Source: Anthoceros angustus (Eukaryota; Streptophyta; Anthocerotopsida; Anthocerotales; Anthocerotaceae). From it: a stretch of 64,000 nucleotides of DNA. The stretch covers positions 1,364,001 to 1,428,000 of the forward strand of contig MU008159.1 in the NCBI GenBank assembly GCA_010909165.1, read 5' to 3'. The notes under the pieces were generated by a model. That model did no database searches and was not told where the DNA came from. It was given only the letters and a program-made list of their open reading frames with translations. The position numbers were made by a program, and so were the translations under genes. Positions 1 through 11,087 of the stretch are shown here, piece by piece. Within the stretch, counting starts at the first letter, position 1, and each line of letters opens with the position of its first letter.

Positions 1-1440
1 CTTCTTGATCTTGGGTGCGTGTACGTGGGCCTCCTTGCCCCCTGGTGTATGCACTTGTTCACCCAACTGGGCCCTCCTGGCATGTTTGATGATAACCGGG
101 TATTAGGTCACCGCCAAAAGAGACGGAAACACCATAAAGAATAAAAAGGAGATAGGGTGTTCTTCATCGCATTAGGGCATAGGATAGATATCTATATGAG
201 AGCGGTCTAGGTGAACCTCCGCCGATGTCTGCTACTTTGTTATTTTGTTGGGAGTTCCGACACATCCTCAAACCTCCAAAAGGACATGTTTCCCCATTAG
301 AAGATCATTTTTCGCGTTCTTTTTACACAGTGCGTGCACAAGTTTGCACATAGCGTTGTTTAGGCGCGCCTGGTATACAAAATTATACAGAACCACACAA
401 AATGCAGAAACTAGGGACATGACGAAATTATGGAACAATGAGGTCACTGGCCCTTCATCACACCGACTAAATCGCCATGAACCTAAGTATAAGGCGCCAG
501 TGTATTTTTGTAGGTGTTCATCCATCGGTTTTTTGCATTCTTGGCTCTGGCACTACTTCCTTTCGAGTCATTTACCCTATTTCGCTGGAAACGGAAGTTA
601 GTTTGGTTTTTGTTTTGGGATTTTTTCCAAAACCCCTTTTGACAGGAGAAACCCTTTCTACACAGAGGATGTTTTTTGCTTTAAGTGCTTCGAGATCTAT
701 TGTAGTCCCTCGCTTGAAGATTCTATGGTCTACATTGGAACTAAGTGGGATTAAAGAGATAATCACGTTTTTACCCAGTAGTTATTCTAGTTAGGGTAGT
801 TACCCAGCATGTACTTGAAGACTGAGCAGTACTAGAAGAAGATCATTTCATATACAACATGTGTTTTGGTGTTCGCTCATTGCGAGCGTGTGTCATTGCT
901 GCCTTTGCTTTAAGTGCTTCAAGATCTATTGTAGTCCCTCGCTTGAAGATTCTATGGCCTACATTGGAGCTAAGTGGGAGTGAAGAGATAATCACATTTT
1001 TACCTAGCAGTTGTTCTAGTTAGGGTAACTAGTTACCCATGTAGGCCTGTACTGATGCCGTTATAATAACTATTTACCAATATTATATATATTATATGCT
1101 ATTATCTATGTAATTATGCTTCCCGGGCTTTTGTGTGTTCGCTCACTTTGTTTGGCCCTGGACACTCCCCTTCTCGGCAGCATCCTGCGAAGCCGTCCGG
1201 ATACTACATTGGATGTCTTTACCGTCCACATAGGGGCGATGGGGGAACAACGAGGTCATTTTGTACATTCATATTTTTAAGAATTTATATAACTATTTTT
1301 TATTTTAAAATAGTTTGTAATTGATTATATAAAAACTTATTTTAGAAAGAATAAAATTTAAATGGAAGCAGGTGTTTGAAGCCTAGAGGGTTCCATGGTT
1401 CTCAATAGGTGATGACATTCCCAGCAGCGTATGCACCAGG
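1..1440. other. Intergenic stretch, no supported gene
   Basis: I see no convincing coding signal here. Open frames are short, run on both strands and resemble no family I recognise. The only structure is a direct repeat (675-806 and 904-1039) and an AT-rich patch around 1,060-1,110 and 1,260-1,370. Confidence 0.5.
675..1039. repeat. Direct repeat of about 132 bp, two copies
   Basis: Bases 675-806 recur at 904-1039, offset 229 bp, with a few substitutions and a small insertion near the end. Both copies start in TTTGCTTTAAGTGCTTC and end in TTACCCA. No open frame is shared, so this looks like a local duplication of non-coding DNA. Confidence 0.85.
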
Positions 1441-1444
1441 GACT

Positions 1445-3125
1445 CTACAGTGCCATGGAAGACTTGCTGCTGTGCCGCATTCTACATTCTTGAGCCTCCT
1501 GTAGGCGTGTGCGGGTCTGGGCAGCCTGGCTTTGGAGAAGGGGAACGAGCGTTAACAAATCAGAGAACCAAGAGACGAAGCTGCTGCTGTGCATGTAGGC
1601 AACAGTTTGGTAGACTTGTGTGGAAATTGTGGAAGCTTTGGAGACGCACAAGGTGTGCTTGACATACCTATCAAAAAGATGTTCTCACATGGATTGCTCT
1701 GATAGCAGGATATTGCCAGCAGGATAGGACGAGGAAGCTTCATCTCTACATGAGTATGCAACAATAGGGCATGGCTGGAACGGACAGAGTGATATTTGCG
1801 TGCCCCTGCAGGCATGTGCAATTGTGGGCACATTGGCATTGGAGATGAGGAAGGAATTTTTATACACAACTTAGGGAAGGAGGGCATGAAGATGACAGGG
1901 TTATAGACAACAGTTTGGTAAACATTTACACAAAGTGTGGCAGTTTGCAGGAAGATGCTAAGGGAGTGTTTGACGGTCAAATGGGTGAGAAAGATGTGGT
2001 GACATGGACAACTCCATGAGCAAGATATTCCCAGCATGGCACGTATGTCACGAAACCCTTCATCTCGCACGCATTGCCCTGGCCAGGGCTCGATACAGTT
2101 TTGCCCAAGTCGCTGGATTATAACAGACTACGTCTTGGCAAAACATATCATGATAAAATACAGGGTACATATAGGTAGCTTTGTTGCTGTGAAATGCGGG
2201 TTGTAGAAGCTTGCCTGTAACAGTTGGGAAGAGGCGAGATATTTTGGTAAGTAGTTGGGAACTCTCGCATGTCTGCATCCAATTGGGTGACATTTGTGTG
2301 TCTCCTGCAAGCATGTGCAAGTCACCCCGGCCTTGGGAAGGGGAAAGCACGCAAATCATAGAACAAGGACTAGTACTTGACGACACCTCCGAAAAACAGG
2401 AAAGGAACAAGGATTTGAAGCTGATGTGATTGTAACAACAGTTTGGTGAACATGTATGCAAAGTGAGGCAACTTGGAAGATGTTTGTGATGTGTTTAATG
2501 GTCATAGAAGCGTGGTGACATGGACTGCCATGATAGCAGGGTATGCCCAGCAGGGGAAGGGACACGAAGCTCTTCGTCTTGACACAGCCATGCAAGAAAG
2601 CGGCATTGCTGTACCTAGTTCTCTAACATTTGTGTGCCTCCTTGAGGCATGTGCAAGTGTGGGAACAAGTCTTTGGCGGAGGGGAAACAACTTGATAGGC
2701 ATATTGGGGATGAAGGCACCGGATGCTGATGTGTTTGTAGCCAGCAGTTTGGTGAACATGTGTGGTGGCAGCTTGGAAGATGCTCACAGTGTGCTTGACG
2801 GTCTTGTTGCAGAGAATGTGGTAACGTGGAATGCCATGACAGTAAAGGATTCTCAGCAGGGCATGGGAGAGGAAGCCCTGTGTCTCCACAATGCTATGCA
2901 AGAAAGATGCCACAACTGTACCTAATGGTGTCACATTTCTGTGCCTCCTGCAGGCATGTGCAAGTGTGGCCGCCTCAGCTTTGGAAAAGGGCATACACAC
3001 ATCAGAGAACAAGGATATGAAGCTGATGGGTCGGCCGGTAGCCAGCAGTTTAGTAGACATGTATGCAAATTGTGGCGGCCTTGAGGATGCTCAAAACGTT
3101 TTCCAAAGACGTGATCTACGTTGAA
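1445..3125 (+). pseudogene. Decayed PLS-type pentatricopeptide repeat (PPR) gene
   Basis: Plant PPR proteins are organelle RNA-binding proteins built of about 35-residue helical repeats. Several degenerate units can be read on the plus strand. The clearest (2,473-2,925) has VVTWTAMIAGYAQQGKGHEA, then an AMQESG segment and TFVCLLEACASVG; the next (2,891-3,124) has TFLCLLQACASV and SSLVDMYANCGGLEDAQNVF. These are the classic P, L and S motif signatures. Earlier remnants with CLLQAC-like and LALEKG-like pieces lie at about 1,500-1,660, 1,790-2,030 and 2,270-2,450. Stops and frame changes separate the units, and there is no start, transit peptide or E/DYW tail. The unit-to-unit nucleotide similarity fits a repeated PPR array. 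I read it as dead. Confidence 0.85.
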
Positions 3126-3480
3126 TGAGGACATGGCTGTGCCCGATTCCATGACATTTGTATGAATGCTCCAGCCATGTGCAAACGTGGCAGGTTTGCA
3201 CCACCAGCATTAACCAGGCTGCTTCCACGCACTAATTGTTCTTCTCCTCGCCTGCACATATCCTGCGCCTGCTCCCGCGTCTGAGCGGTTGTCTAGTTTC
3301 TTGACATCAACACATAGGCTGCCGCATGTTTGTTGGCTAGGTTCGCAGCTTCGTCCAGAGCAAGGCGCCTCTTGAATTCTACTGACACTAGCTGGGTTCT
3401 CAGGAAGACCATTCACCTCTGAAAAAGCAGCAGGTTTGAAGCAGCCTCTTGATCTGGAATTCTCAATGAATTACAGTCTA
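3126..3480. other. Gap between PPR remnant and helicase remnant
   Basis: No coding signal recognised. The frames seen are short and without family resemblance. Confidence 0.4.
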
Positions 3481-3484
3481 GTCG

Positions 3485-4165
3485 TCAGACTGTGAGCGAG
3501 CTTTCAAATTACCAAAACCCAGAAATGAACGTGGAGCACGCGTGAGAGCCACAGTCTTTCAGGCCTGTATCTGTAACAAAACCTACACCATGGCTAGATG
3601 CTTTTACGCAAGATATTATGATCACATCCCTGTCCTGACCTTGAAATGCATCGACCCTGTTGATGTAGACCCCCTTGTTTTTGGCGAGCGTCCCAACAAC
3701 AGACTGAAACCCGTTTGAACACAAGACAGCTGTTGCTTGTAAGGTGCTATAAGTCCTACAGATACAGCAGACTCAGGACCGCGAGCAATTTTCGGGACTT
3801 TCTGGAGATGAAGATACAGGCGGACAACAACTTGAGCTTCAAGAGGTTGGGATGTTTCAACTTGTACTTCTGCAGGTTAGCTGTAGTTGAAAAAAACGAT
3901 GTGTGTGGCCCAGGAGGTACTGTGCCATCACAACCTTGTCATGTTCCTGCACTGCCGCAGCTAGTTGTTGAAGTTTGGAGTTCTGTGCGTTCCGGGCTTG
4001 ATTCCTGGCTGCCAGAATTTTTGGATCCATACCAATTGTAGCAGGTCCGCGGAGAAATTTTGGTATACCCAGAAGATCCTTTTTCAGCCCGGCTAAGTGC
4101 TGTGACAAACTCATTTCCTTAATTCTCAATTGCTGCAACCAACTTACCATGTACTTCCTCTCGTT
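3485..4165 (-). pseudogene. Remnant of a SEN1/UPF1-like superfamily 1 RNA helicase
   Basis: Read leftwards, an exon at 4150-3913 encodes a helical stretch starting MVSWLQQLRIKEMSLSQHLA. A GTACCT donor near 3,918 and a CTGCAG acceptor near 3,872 bound an intron. The next exon carries an SVGLIAPYKQQL-like segment (helicase motif IV region). After a one-base frame change near 3,720 comes INRVDAFQGQDRDVIIISCV (motif V). After another frame change near 3,570 comes VALTRAP (motif VI, normally ALTRAR) followed by FGNLKA. Order and spacing match the C-terminal RecA domain of SEN1/UPF1-type helicases. The Walker A and DEAQ motifs are absent, so this is a truncated, frameshifted copy. The exact family member is uncertain. 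Confidence 0.75.
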
Positions 4166-4440
4166 TCCTGTTCAGGAGGTGCTCAGTCCGTCTTTCCGCA
4201 GACACAGCGTGCGCTGTCTGTGATCAGTTCTCACACGGGCAACATCAGGTCGATAAATTCTCATCTGTCCATCCATAATTCCTCGATCATACACGTGGGA
4301 CAGAAGCTCATGTGTTGCAGTATTTCACGGAGAACAACAAGCATTCGAGGTTTAAAAGCTGACCCTGGAGCCCTTCACAGACTTCTCCAGGTTAGCCGTA
4401 GTTGAAAAAAACGTTGAGAGTAGCCCAGGAGGTGCAGGGC
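3867..4440. repeat. Duplicated 60-bp segment containing an intron end
   Basis: Bases 3867-3926 and 4381-4440 align over 60 positions with about 87% identity, both containing TAGTTGAAAAAAACG. On the minus strand the segment spans an intron donor and acceptor of the helicase remnant, so a splice-site-bearing piece has been copied about 514 bp away, next to the DPH5 5' end. Confidence 0.75.
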
Positions 4441-4564
4441 AAGACCCTTCCATCCTCCTCATCTTCAGCAACTGGGGCCAGAAATTCTCGCCCTTGCCAG
4501 AGTTTGAAAACCGCTCTTCCCTGCAGTCCGAGGGTTTAAACTGTCGGAATAAGGGGCAGAAGCT

Positions 4565-6022
4565 ATGCTCTACGTGGTGGGTTTGGGTCTCGGGGATGAG
4601 CGGGACATCACGCTGAGGGGCTTGGATGCTGTGCGGAAATGCGACAGGGTTTACCTGGAGGCTTACACCTCCCTGCTGGCGCTCGGTCTCGGCTCCTCTG
4701 CCACGACTACTCTGGTGAGACATGCGGGGCCATTGCTTCTGCTTCCACACCGTTATTGGATGGTGGGAGATATGGGACTCGCCTGACCAGTACTTGCTGC
4801 AGGAAAAACTGTATGGAAGGCCTGTGATTGTTGCAGACCGGGAGATGGTGGAACAAGGGGCAGAAGCCATTCTCGAAGAGGCGCGCAATGCAGATGTGGC
4901 TTTCCTTGTGGTTGGCGATCCGTTTGGGTGAGATTTCATAGCAGCTGCTGTGTGCGTTGCTGGTTGCTATAGGGAATGCTGACCGGTTTTCGTGCGGTTG
5001 ACAGGGCTACCACTCATACAGATCTTCTCGTCCGAGCGAAACAGATGGGTGTGGAATTTGAGGTTGTGCACAATGCGTCTGTGATGAATGCCGTTGGGTC
5101 CTGTGGATTGCAGCTCTATCGGTTTGGAGAGACGATTTCCATACCCTTTTTCACAGATACATGGCGGCCTGACAGCTTCTACGATAAGCTCAAGGTCAAC
5201 CGATCCGTTGGACTGCACACCTTATGCCTCCTCGGTATGTTTCCCTGTCTTGTCGAGGCTTCATGCAAGAGACCTGGTGCTGCGGATTTATGATGCTCCT
5301 CCTTGTGCTTTTTTCAGACATACGTGTGAAGGAACCGTCTGTTGAAGCCTTGTGTAGGTGAGAAATGGGCTTCTGTATGAAGATGCGTGCCTCCGATGAT
5401 ACCCCTAACGCTTTCCTTCTCTCTCTGGAGAAAGGTGATCGCCGCTGCGTTGAAGGAGATGTGCAAATCCAGTACTTGGTAGACTAGTGATGGTGTCTGC
5501 TAGTCCTAGTTTTTCAGACATGTGATGCGAATCCATCTCATGCTCTGATGATATGTCACAATCGCAGGGGGAAGAAGGAGTACGAGCCACCCAGATACAT
5601 GACCGTGAACACCGCCCTACAACAGCTGCTGGAGATTGAAGAACAGCGAAATGAGAAAGGTTTTGATCCTTATCTTTCCTTCTGTTCGGTTTTGATCCTT
5701 ATCCTTACTTCTGTTTGGTTTTGATCCTTATCTTCCTTCTGTTCAGTTTTGATCCGTCTCTTTCCCAGTAGCAAGATGACGAAAGCTGGCTGGGTTCGTG
5801 TTTTTCTTTGACCAATCACGCCCTTTGTTCTATGCAGTGTTGGATGAAGAGACGCTCGCCGTGGGCCTAGCTCGGCTTGGGAATCCTTCCCAAAAGATAG
5901 TGGCAGGTTCCATGAAGGAGTTGCTGGATGTAGACTTCGGTCCTCCGCTTCACTGCCTCATAATCCCCGGGAAAGTTCATGTCATGGAAGAGGAGATGCT
6001 TGGCCAGTACCGAAACACATAG
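4565..6022 (+). CDS. DPH5: Diphthine methyl ester synthase (diphthamide biosynthesis)
   Basis: DPH5 is a cytosolic SAM-dependent methyltransferase that methylates the diphthamide intermediate on a histidine of elongation factor 2. Exons 4565-4714, 4803-4927, 5005-5234, 5318-5357, 5568-5659 and 5838-6022 all join in frame at GT..AG borders and give 273 residues, the usual family length. The start [20 protein letters not shown] is the conserved N-terminus; GLGLGDE and VVGDPFGATTHTDL form the SAM-binding region. [25 protein letters not shown] and LHTLCLLDIRVKEP are family signatures, and the C-terminus has [19 protein letters not shown]. No frameshift. It is convergent with ALG6, with 181 bp between stop codons. 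The residue matches make this call secure. Confidence 0.96.
5659..5765 (+). repeat. Minisatellite in DPH5 intron 5
   Basis: Three and a half imperfect copies of a 28-29 bp unit beginning GTTTTGATCCTTAT and ending CTTCTGTTC lie between exons 5 and 6. The unit is pyrimidine-rich on the sense strand and contributes to the pyrimidine tract of the intron. Confidence 0.85.
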
Positions 6023-6203
6023 CGACAAGCTTTTCATTCAAGATCCTACTTGCTGGATGCTGGGTGATAAAACATAGCGCTGACTGTTTTTATAGAGAAA
6101 TTGTCCTGAACACCGGATTTCCATTCAGTTAACTGCTCACAGTGGTGCACCACAACTGTGGTGCAATCACGGCAACTACCGAGTTACAAGACATTGTCTT
6201 CTG

Positions 6204-8299
6204 TCACGATATCTTCTCCTTGCTGGCTTTACCACCAGGGACAGACCATTGAGCCCAATTACAATACACTGCCAGTAACAAGAAATGTACGAAACAGAAA
6301 CAGGTGATCAAGGCATCGAATAGGTAGGGATATCTCGTCGGAGCTGGGATTGCGAGATAAAGTAGATGAAGCAGCGTTCCGCAGCTGAAAGAAAGCACTG
6401 CGGCATAGTGCAGCGCCTTGCTGTACCAGTGATGCTTTTGACTCTCATCATCTGCCGACGGAGAGGAAGAGGAAACGAGATAGAACAGCCACAGGAGAGC
6501 CAGGTAAGGGACAAATAGTCCATCCCTGCGAAGAAGTGGCAGCATAGAAAATGTTGCGAGAGGCATAAACCACCTGATCACCGCCGGCTGCTCTAGTGCT
6601 AAAAGAGTTGCTGGAAGAACCGGGAGCAAAACTGACTTCTCGTGAACTGCAAACGACACAACATAGTTAGATAGTACTCTCACAGAAATCAACGTGAAAT
6701 GCCACTACTAGATACAAACTGTTTGTATGCACAGAAATGCCTCCAGAAGATGCACACACCTTGATAGGCAAATAGGTAGAAAGCAAAAGAGCTGTTCAGC
6801 ATGGCGAGCACGAAACCCTTTGTGCTGGGAGCCAATATCTGCTGGATCATGGACGGCAGTGCTGCTGCTACAGTAGCTACAAGCGACAGAGATGCTAATC
6901 TTTGCATGGGAAACAGCTGTTTCCACTTAATAATGAGGGACGTCCCACACCAGAAATTTGCCACATAATCCTCATAGATGCCGCGCTCCAACGGTGCAAG
7001 GCGTTGCAAGACCTGAAATGTTTCAGGACGCAGTATTGTCAAAGAACTGGCTGACAGTTCGCATCAACCCCTAAAAATTCATGGGAGTACAAGAATTCTG
7101 TCAATCAAGGAACGGAAACCGACCTCTGATGCAGCCTCCTTCGAAAGATATGGTAACCAGCAAAGCCCAAAAGTTGCAAGGACCGTGCATCCTAGTCGGA
7201 AAACCCCGAGCAAAGGGTGCTTTTTTTGCAAACATCGTCCTAGAAGATGGGCAAAAAAAGCCGGGGCATAGTAGGCACTCATCTGCAGGGAACCGACCAG
7301 CCCTGTCAGTCAAGAAGGCCAGGCTCTCACCAAGGGAACTAGAGCTCGAGATCAGAAACAATGCGTACCTGCTTGTGATTCAACGAAAGAGAGAACAACA
7401 AACAGGCAAGTAACTCTCTCCTTGCGAGAACAGCTGTGGCGGCTGCGGCAGCAAGTCCCAAGCTGATACAGTTGTACTGTGGAGATGCCAAACAAATGTC
7501 ACAATTTTTTGTAGGACAAGACCACACAACTACGTCTAGACAATTTAACCTGCACAACCTTGCTCACGTGAAAAAAGACAGACTTAACACCTGAAAGTGC
7601 CCATGATCAATGAGCAGTAGAGCAGGTTGAAGAAGAATGATGGCCAGCACCCAAGCACGCTCTTGATCAGTTCGACTGCGGTAGTAGACCGCAACTAAAC
7701 ACAACACGGCTGGGATAAAGACAAGGAGGTCCGAAGTCAAGACCGTCCAACGCATGAGGATCTTGCTGCGCCCTTCACAAAACACAGTCGATGATTTAGA
7801 AGGTGATCCAAGACCCTCGTCATTGACATTCAGCTGCAGCGAGGACGGACCTGTTGGCCGACTCATAGCCCCGGGAACTGTGAAGTGCAACTGCTTGGGG
7901 CTCAAACCACTGCAGCATCAAACCGTGCACATAACTCTGATATGCAGTGAGAGGAGGGTAATCGAGACCCCAGTGGCTGAGATCGTTGTCCACAGAGGGC
8001 CTGTACCACTCCCGAACAGGCGTGTGCACGGTGATCTCCATCCAATGCCGCTGAGCTTCATAGTCACCAAATTTCGGACCATTTCCTGCACCTGGTACAA
8101 CGCAAGCCTGCACTACTTGACAACCGTTCCAACCAAGAAGAATTGCGCAGGGAAGAGCTACAGAATCATGGAGCAGAAACCTACCAGAGTAAGAGTGCAG
8201 GGAAACTAAGAGGCGGACGAACACTGCGAGTGCACACAGCATCGCCGTTGCAACGCCAGGTTGCCGGGTTACCCACCACCAGCTGCCTCCTTCCGCCAT
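6204..8299 (-). CDS. ALG6: Dolichyl-P-Glc:Man9GlcNAc2-PP-dolichol alpha-1,3-glucosyltransferase
   Basis: ALG6 (GT57) adds the first glucose to the lipid-linked oligosaccharide on the lumenal side of the ER, before N-glycosylation. Seven exons join in frame: 8299-8185, 8091-7851, 7765-7591, 7476-7369, 7282-7124, 7012-6760 and 6646-6204, giving 497 residues (human about 507). Diagnostic pieces are HSYSGAG, GDYEAQRHWMEIT, WGLDYPPLTAYQS (GT-C catalytic loop with acidic residues), ALHSSRGYES, DHGHFQYN and KQMSAYYAPAFF, then ERGIYEDYVANFWC, VHEKSVLLPVLP and a lysine-rich tail ending KEKIS. Multiple hydrophobic helices fit a multipass ER protein. ALG8 is the close relative, but the NHKQMSAYYA region, the VHEKS motif and the tail match ALG6 better. 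Its start codon is 149 bp from that of a divergent gene. Confidence 0.95.
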
Positions 8300-8448
8300 A
8301 GCTGATCATCGACTGCCCTAATTGCACACGACGAACAGTACATGTTATTGGAATTGATATAGGAAAGCCCTGGACTCTTTCTGTGCCGACTTAACCTTGT
8401 CAGTTGAGTGGTCTCAGTAGGCGATAAAGGAGAGGAGAATCAGGTGTC
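8300..8448. promoter_or_regulatory. Short divergent intergenic region (shared promoter)
   Basis: Only 149 bp separate the start codons of ALG6 (-) and the small membrane protein gene (+), so both 5' UTRs and promoters must lie here. I see no clear TATA box, which is common for housekeeping genes. A bidirectional promoter is inferred from spacing alone. Confidence 0.55.
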
Positions 8449-9051
8449 ATGGCGACAGCGGCAGCAGCAGCGGCAGCCAGGAATGGCAGGATCGCAGCTT
8501 CTAGGGTCTTCGCTGCCATCTCTCCCTCCGGTGCCTAACCTCGTCATCTCCTCGCTACTTTTTTTTGTTACTCTGTGGCAAGGAAGGGTAGATGTGATCT
8601 CGTCCAAATGCTGTTCTTTGATGATGCGGAAATTTTGATCCCGGCTCAGGGATTAGCTTCCGGAAGCTCTTCACAATTTCGTTCCGTTTTGCTATGAGTT
8701 GCCTCACGACCGTCAGGGTTTCAGTGACCTTGCCAATTCGTACTCCAGCTTGTGCCAGCTACAGTAGAGCCTGTGTGACAGTCTTGGGATAGGGTCAAAC
8801 CAGCTGAAGGTGGGATGGTCCAACTGTGATGTGCAGGGACACGCTCCGTGCATTCCACAGGAGCTAACCGGATGGGATCCAAGGCGGAGTCAAGCTACGA
8901 GGATTATATCCACGCGGAGCACATGTACAACTTGCAAGCCATGAAGTACCGGAAGCTCAAAATGGGGGTGGGGGTTTTCGGAGCCCTAGCAGTTGGATCT
9001 TTCCTTCCTGTCTTTGCTGTTCTGTACTCCAAGAAAAAGATGGGGTTGTAA
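8449..9051 (+). CDS. Small predicted mitochondrial single-pass membrane protein
   Basis: Two exons, 8449-8530 and 8837-9051, join in frame (G|GG) to encode 98 residues. The N-terminus is rich in Ala, Arg and Ser and lacks acids (MATAAAAAAARNGRIAAS), followed by RSVHSTGA, the pattern of a mitochondrial presequence. The mature part has a conserved-looking acidic/aromatic stretch (SSYEDYIHAEHMYNLQAMKY), one hydrophobic helix (VGVFGALAVGSFLPVFAVLY) and a basic tail SKKKMGL. This layout is typical of small accessory subunits of respiratory complexes, but I do not recognise the family with certainty. The ATG at 8449 was chosen because it alone gives a presequence and an in-frame splice to the second exon. 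Confidence 0.75.
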
Positions 9052-9723
9052 ACATCAACATGGTCGGAGAGATGTAGCGGGTAGTCTTCTGATGACTCCT
9101 GTGTAGCCCAGAGAGCTGTCCCCCGGGAGCTGAAGCATAGAGCAATTCAGTCTTTCCTTGATGTTGTAGCCTTCCCGCAGTTCAGCATGCGGCTTCATTG
9201 GCTCAAATATGACAAATGCGTACACATGTTGAGTGTTCATCCCAAACTTCTGTGAGCAATCTTGTTTTCATGAATGTTAATATTGTTTTAACGTACAAAA
9301 CTGGTTTATGCTGGTTTGCCACGAAGCCTGCTACGTGCCCGAAGCTAAGATATTTTGGCCAACTCACCCACGCAACCAGCTGACCCAGGCATACAGTCAC
9401 CAGGGCTTGAAGTTCTTCCGTTGTCCTGAGCCCAACTAGCAGAGTTTGAGATCTCTAGTGCTGCTGGTTTGCGTCCTGTCAACTCTTACGCAGGTGAAAG
9501 TGTGAAGTCGGTCATTTGCGCACTGCTTCGGACCTGTTGCTGTGCACGTCTGCCGCTCGTGCGGTGATGTGCTTCTGGTCTCTCTGAATAACATCAATCC
9601 AGATCCCGAAGGCTCACTCGCAGCTGTGCTTTCGGGGGTTGTCGCTGGCTTGTGATGTAAGTGTGGAGAACGCTGTTGAGAATCGTAATCGGGCCGAGTT
9701 TGGGTTTGGTGGAATAAGCCGGC
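9052..9723. other. Intergenic, no gene seen
   Basis: Holds the 3' UTR of the upstream gene and the 5' region of the next one. No long frame or splice-linked exons are visible on either strand. Confidence 0.5.
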
Positions 9724-10604
9724 ATGGCCGCGGTTCTGTCTCAGCACAGGGACATGGGAACCCTTCTGCTGGGGCTGAGGAGCAACGGCCTAGCCTTAGG
9801 GAGCTCACAGTTTGAGGAGTTTTTGGGACTGGTGGCTAGTCGGAATCTGCCAGTGAGAGGGCCCAATTCGGCACGGATGGCTGGGCAGCCTTGCTCCAGC
9901 TGCTTGGGTAGCCAGGATTTTGTTGCTGGCGTGGGCAACATTCGATGCTCTATGGATGACTTCTCCTCCTTGAGTGAAGATGGACCTAAAGAGCCAACGT
10001 TGCCCAAATTCAACCGCCTTCCCTACAACAGCACGGCCATAGCCAAGGCCATCGAGCCGACGGATGTTGCTGTGGATACCAGTTTGCGGACATCTAGTGG
10101 GAGAAGGAGAAGGGGCAGGCAATACAAGAAGGCCACGCCGGCACAAGTGAGGGGCCTGCTTCACATCTCCAGAATTCCTGCAATTGCTTGTTTGTGAAGT
10201 GTTTGACGTGATTGGATCTGGCCAGACAATTGCAGGATCCGTGATAGGAGCTGCTTGCGCCGCAGGGATGTTTAATGTGACTATGGAGGCGTACAATTAC
10301 CTGCTGAAAAACCCGCCAGCGCATGACTTGCCGATGGGAATCACTGGGGAAGTGAACCAGCTTTTGCTCACCGTGGTCAGTTGGCCTCGTTCACCAGCAT
10401 TTGCCATACTACTGGATGTTCCAGTTGGTGTAATTTTTCATACTCCAGTTGGTACTTGCTGATCCTGTCACTTGCGATGGTTGTGGATGGCAGTTAACAG
10501 GCTTTGGAGGACTGGCGGTGAGCATGTTCGCAGTGAGTAGCTTTGGTCTGCTATTACTCTCCATCAAGCTTCTCAAGGCCCCACCGCCTCCTCCCAAGCC
10601 CTAG
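9724..10604 (+). CDS. Unrecognised protein with C-terminal membrane segment
   Basis: The first exon starts at 9724 and runs to about 10,146 with a Ser/Arg-rich N-terminal half containing GRRRRGRQYKK, possibly organelle-targeted. A second reading frame from about 10,174 continues EFLQLLVCEVFDVIGSGQT, IAGSVIGAACAAGMFNVTME and ITGEVNQLLLT up to 10,374. An intron (10,375-10,448) joins it to LVLADPVTCDGCGWQ, a hydrophobic stretch and a KAPPPPPKP end at 10,604. The paired cysteines (CDGCGW) beside a transmembrane helix suggest metal or redox chemistry, but I do not know the family. The join between exons 1 and 2 is unresolved: the only visible GT..AG there would be 26 bp and leaves the wrong frame, so either a non-standard junction or a one-base error sits near 10,150-10,172. 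Confidence 0.6.
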
Positions 10605-11087
10605 CGAGCCTAGCCTTCATACTGCTCGCTTGCCTTGGGCTGTTGGCAGGTAGGAGGTGCCTCCGCTGCCTGGTTAATATACTGTAAAGTCCAAAATTAT
10701 TGGGAAATGCAGTATGCCTTTGTGCCGAGTTGACTGTCCTGTAAATGACTTGGGAGCAGTTCCCGTCTTGTACATACTCTGTACAACAGCCTGTAACATG
10801 TAAGGGTGGATCCTGTGAAAACGGGTTTGGCATGGCCTCCCACATTCTGTAAATCTGTCAAACATTATGTTTACTAATGGGCAAGGCATAATCAGTCCCG
10901 TCTCGTAACTGCAACCTGGTGCACACGGCCATCACGCAAGTGAAGTCCTTAACTGGAAGAGCCCAAAGGAAGCCTCACCGCCCGACGTTACAGCTCCTCC
11001 TTCTCCAGGTTCAGTTCCCCCGCCTGCCCAAAGGAAGTGCGTCATCAGAGTTCTTGAAGTGACATGGGTTTCGCTAGACAGCCAACT
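10605..11087. other. Intergenic 3'-3' region
   Basis: Lies between the stop codons of two convergent genes. No exon-like segment was recognised; it should hold both 3' UTRs. Confidence 0.5.

Noticed and set aside
4352-4939. Minus-strand frame of 195 codons
   Set aside because: Antisense to DPH5 exons 1 and 2 and their intron, with low-complexity composition.
7754-8209. Plus-strand frame of 151 codons
   Set aside because: Shadow of ALG6 exons 1 and 2, which encode conserved ALG6 motifs on the other strand.
6204-8299. ALG8 instead of ALG6
   Set aside because: Both are GT57 relatives, but the SYSGAG..GDYEAQRHWMEIT start, ALHSSRGYES, NHKQMSAYYA and the VHEKS to KEKIS C-terminus fit ALG6 better.
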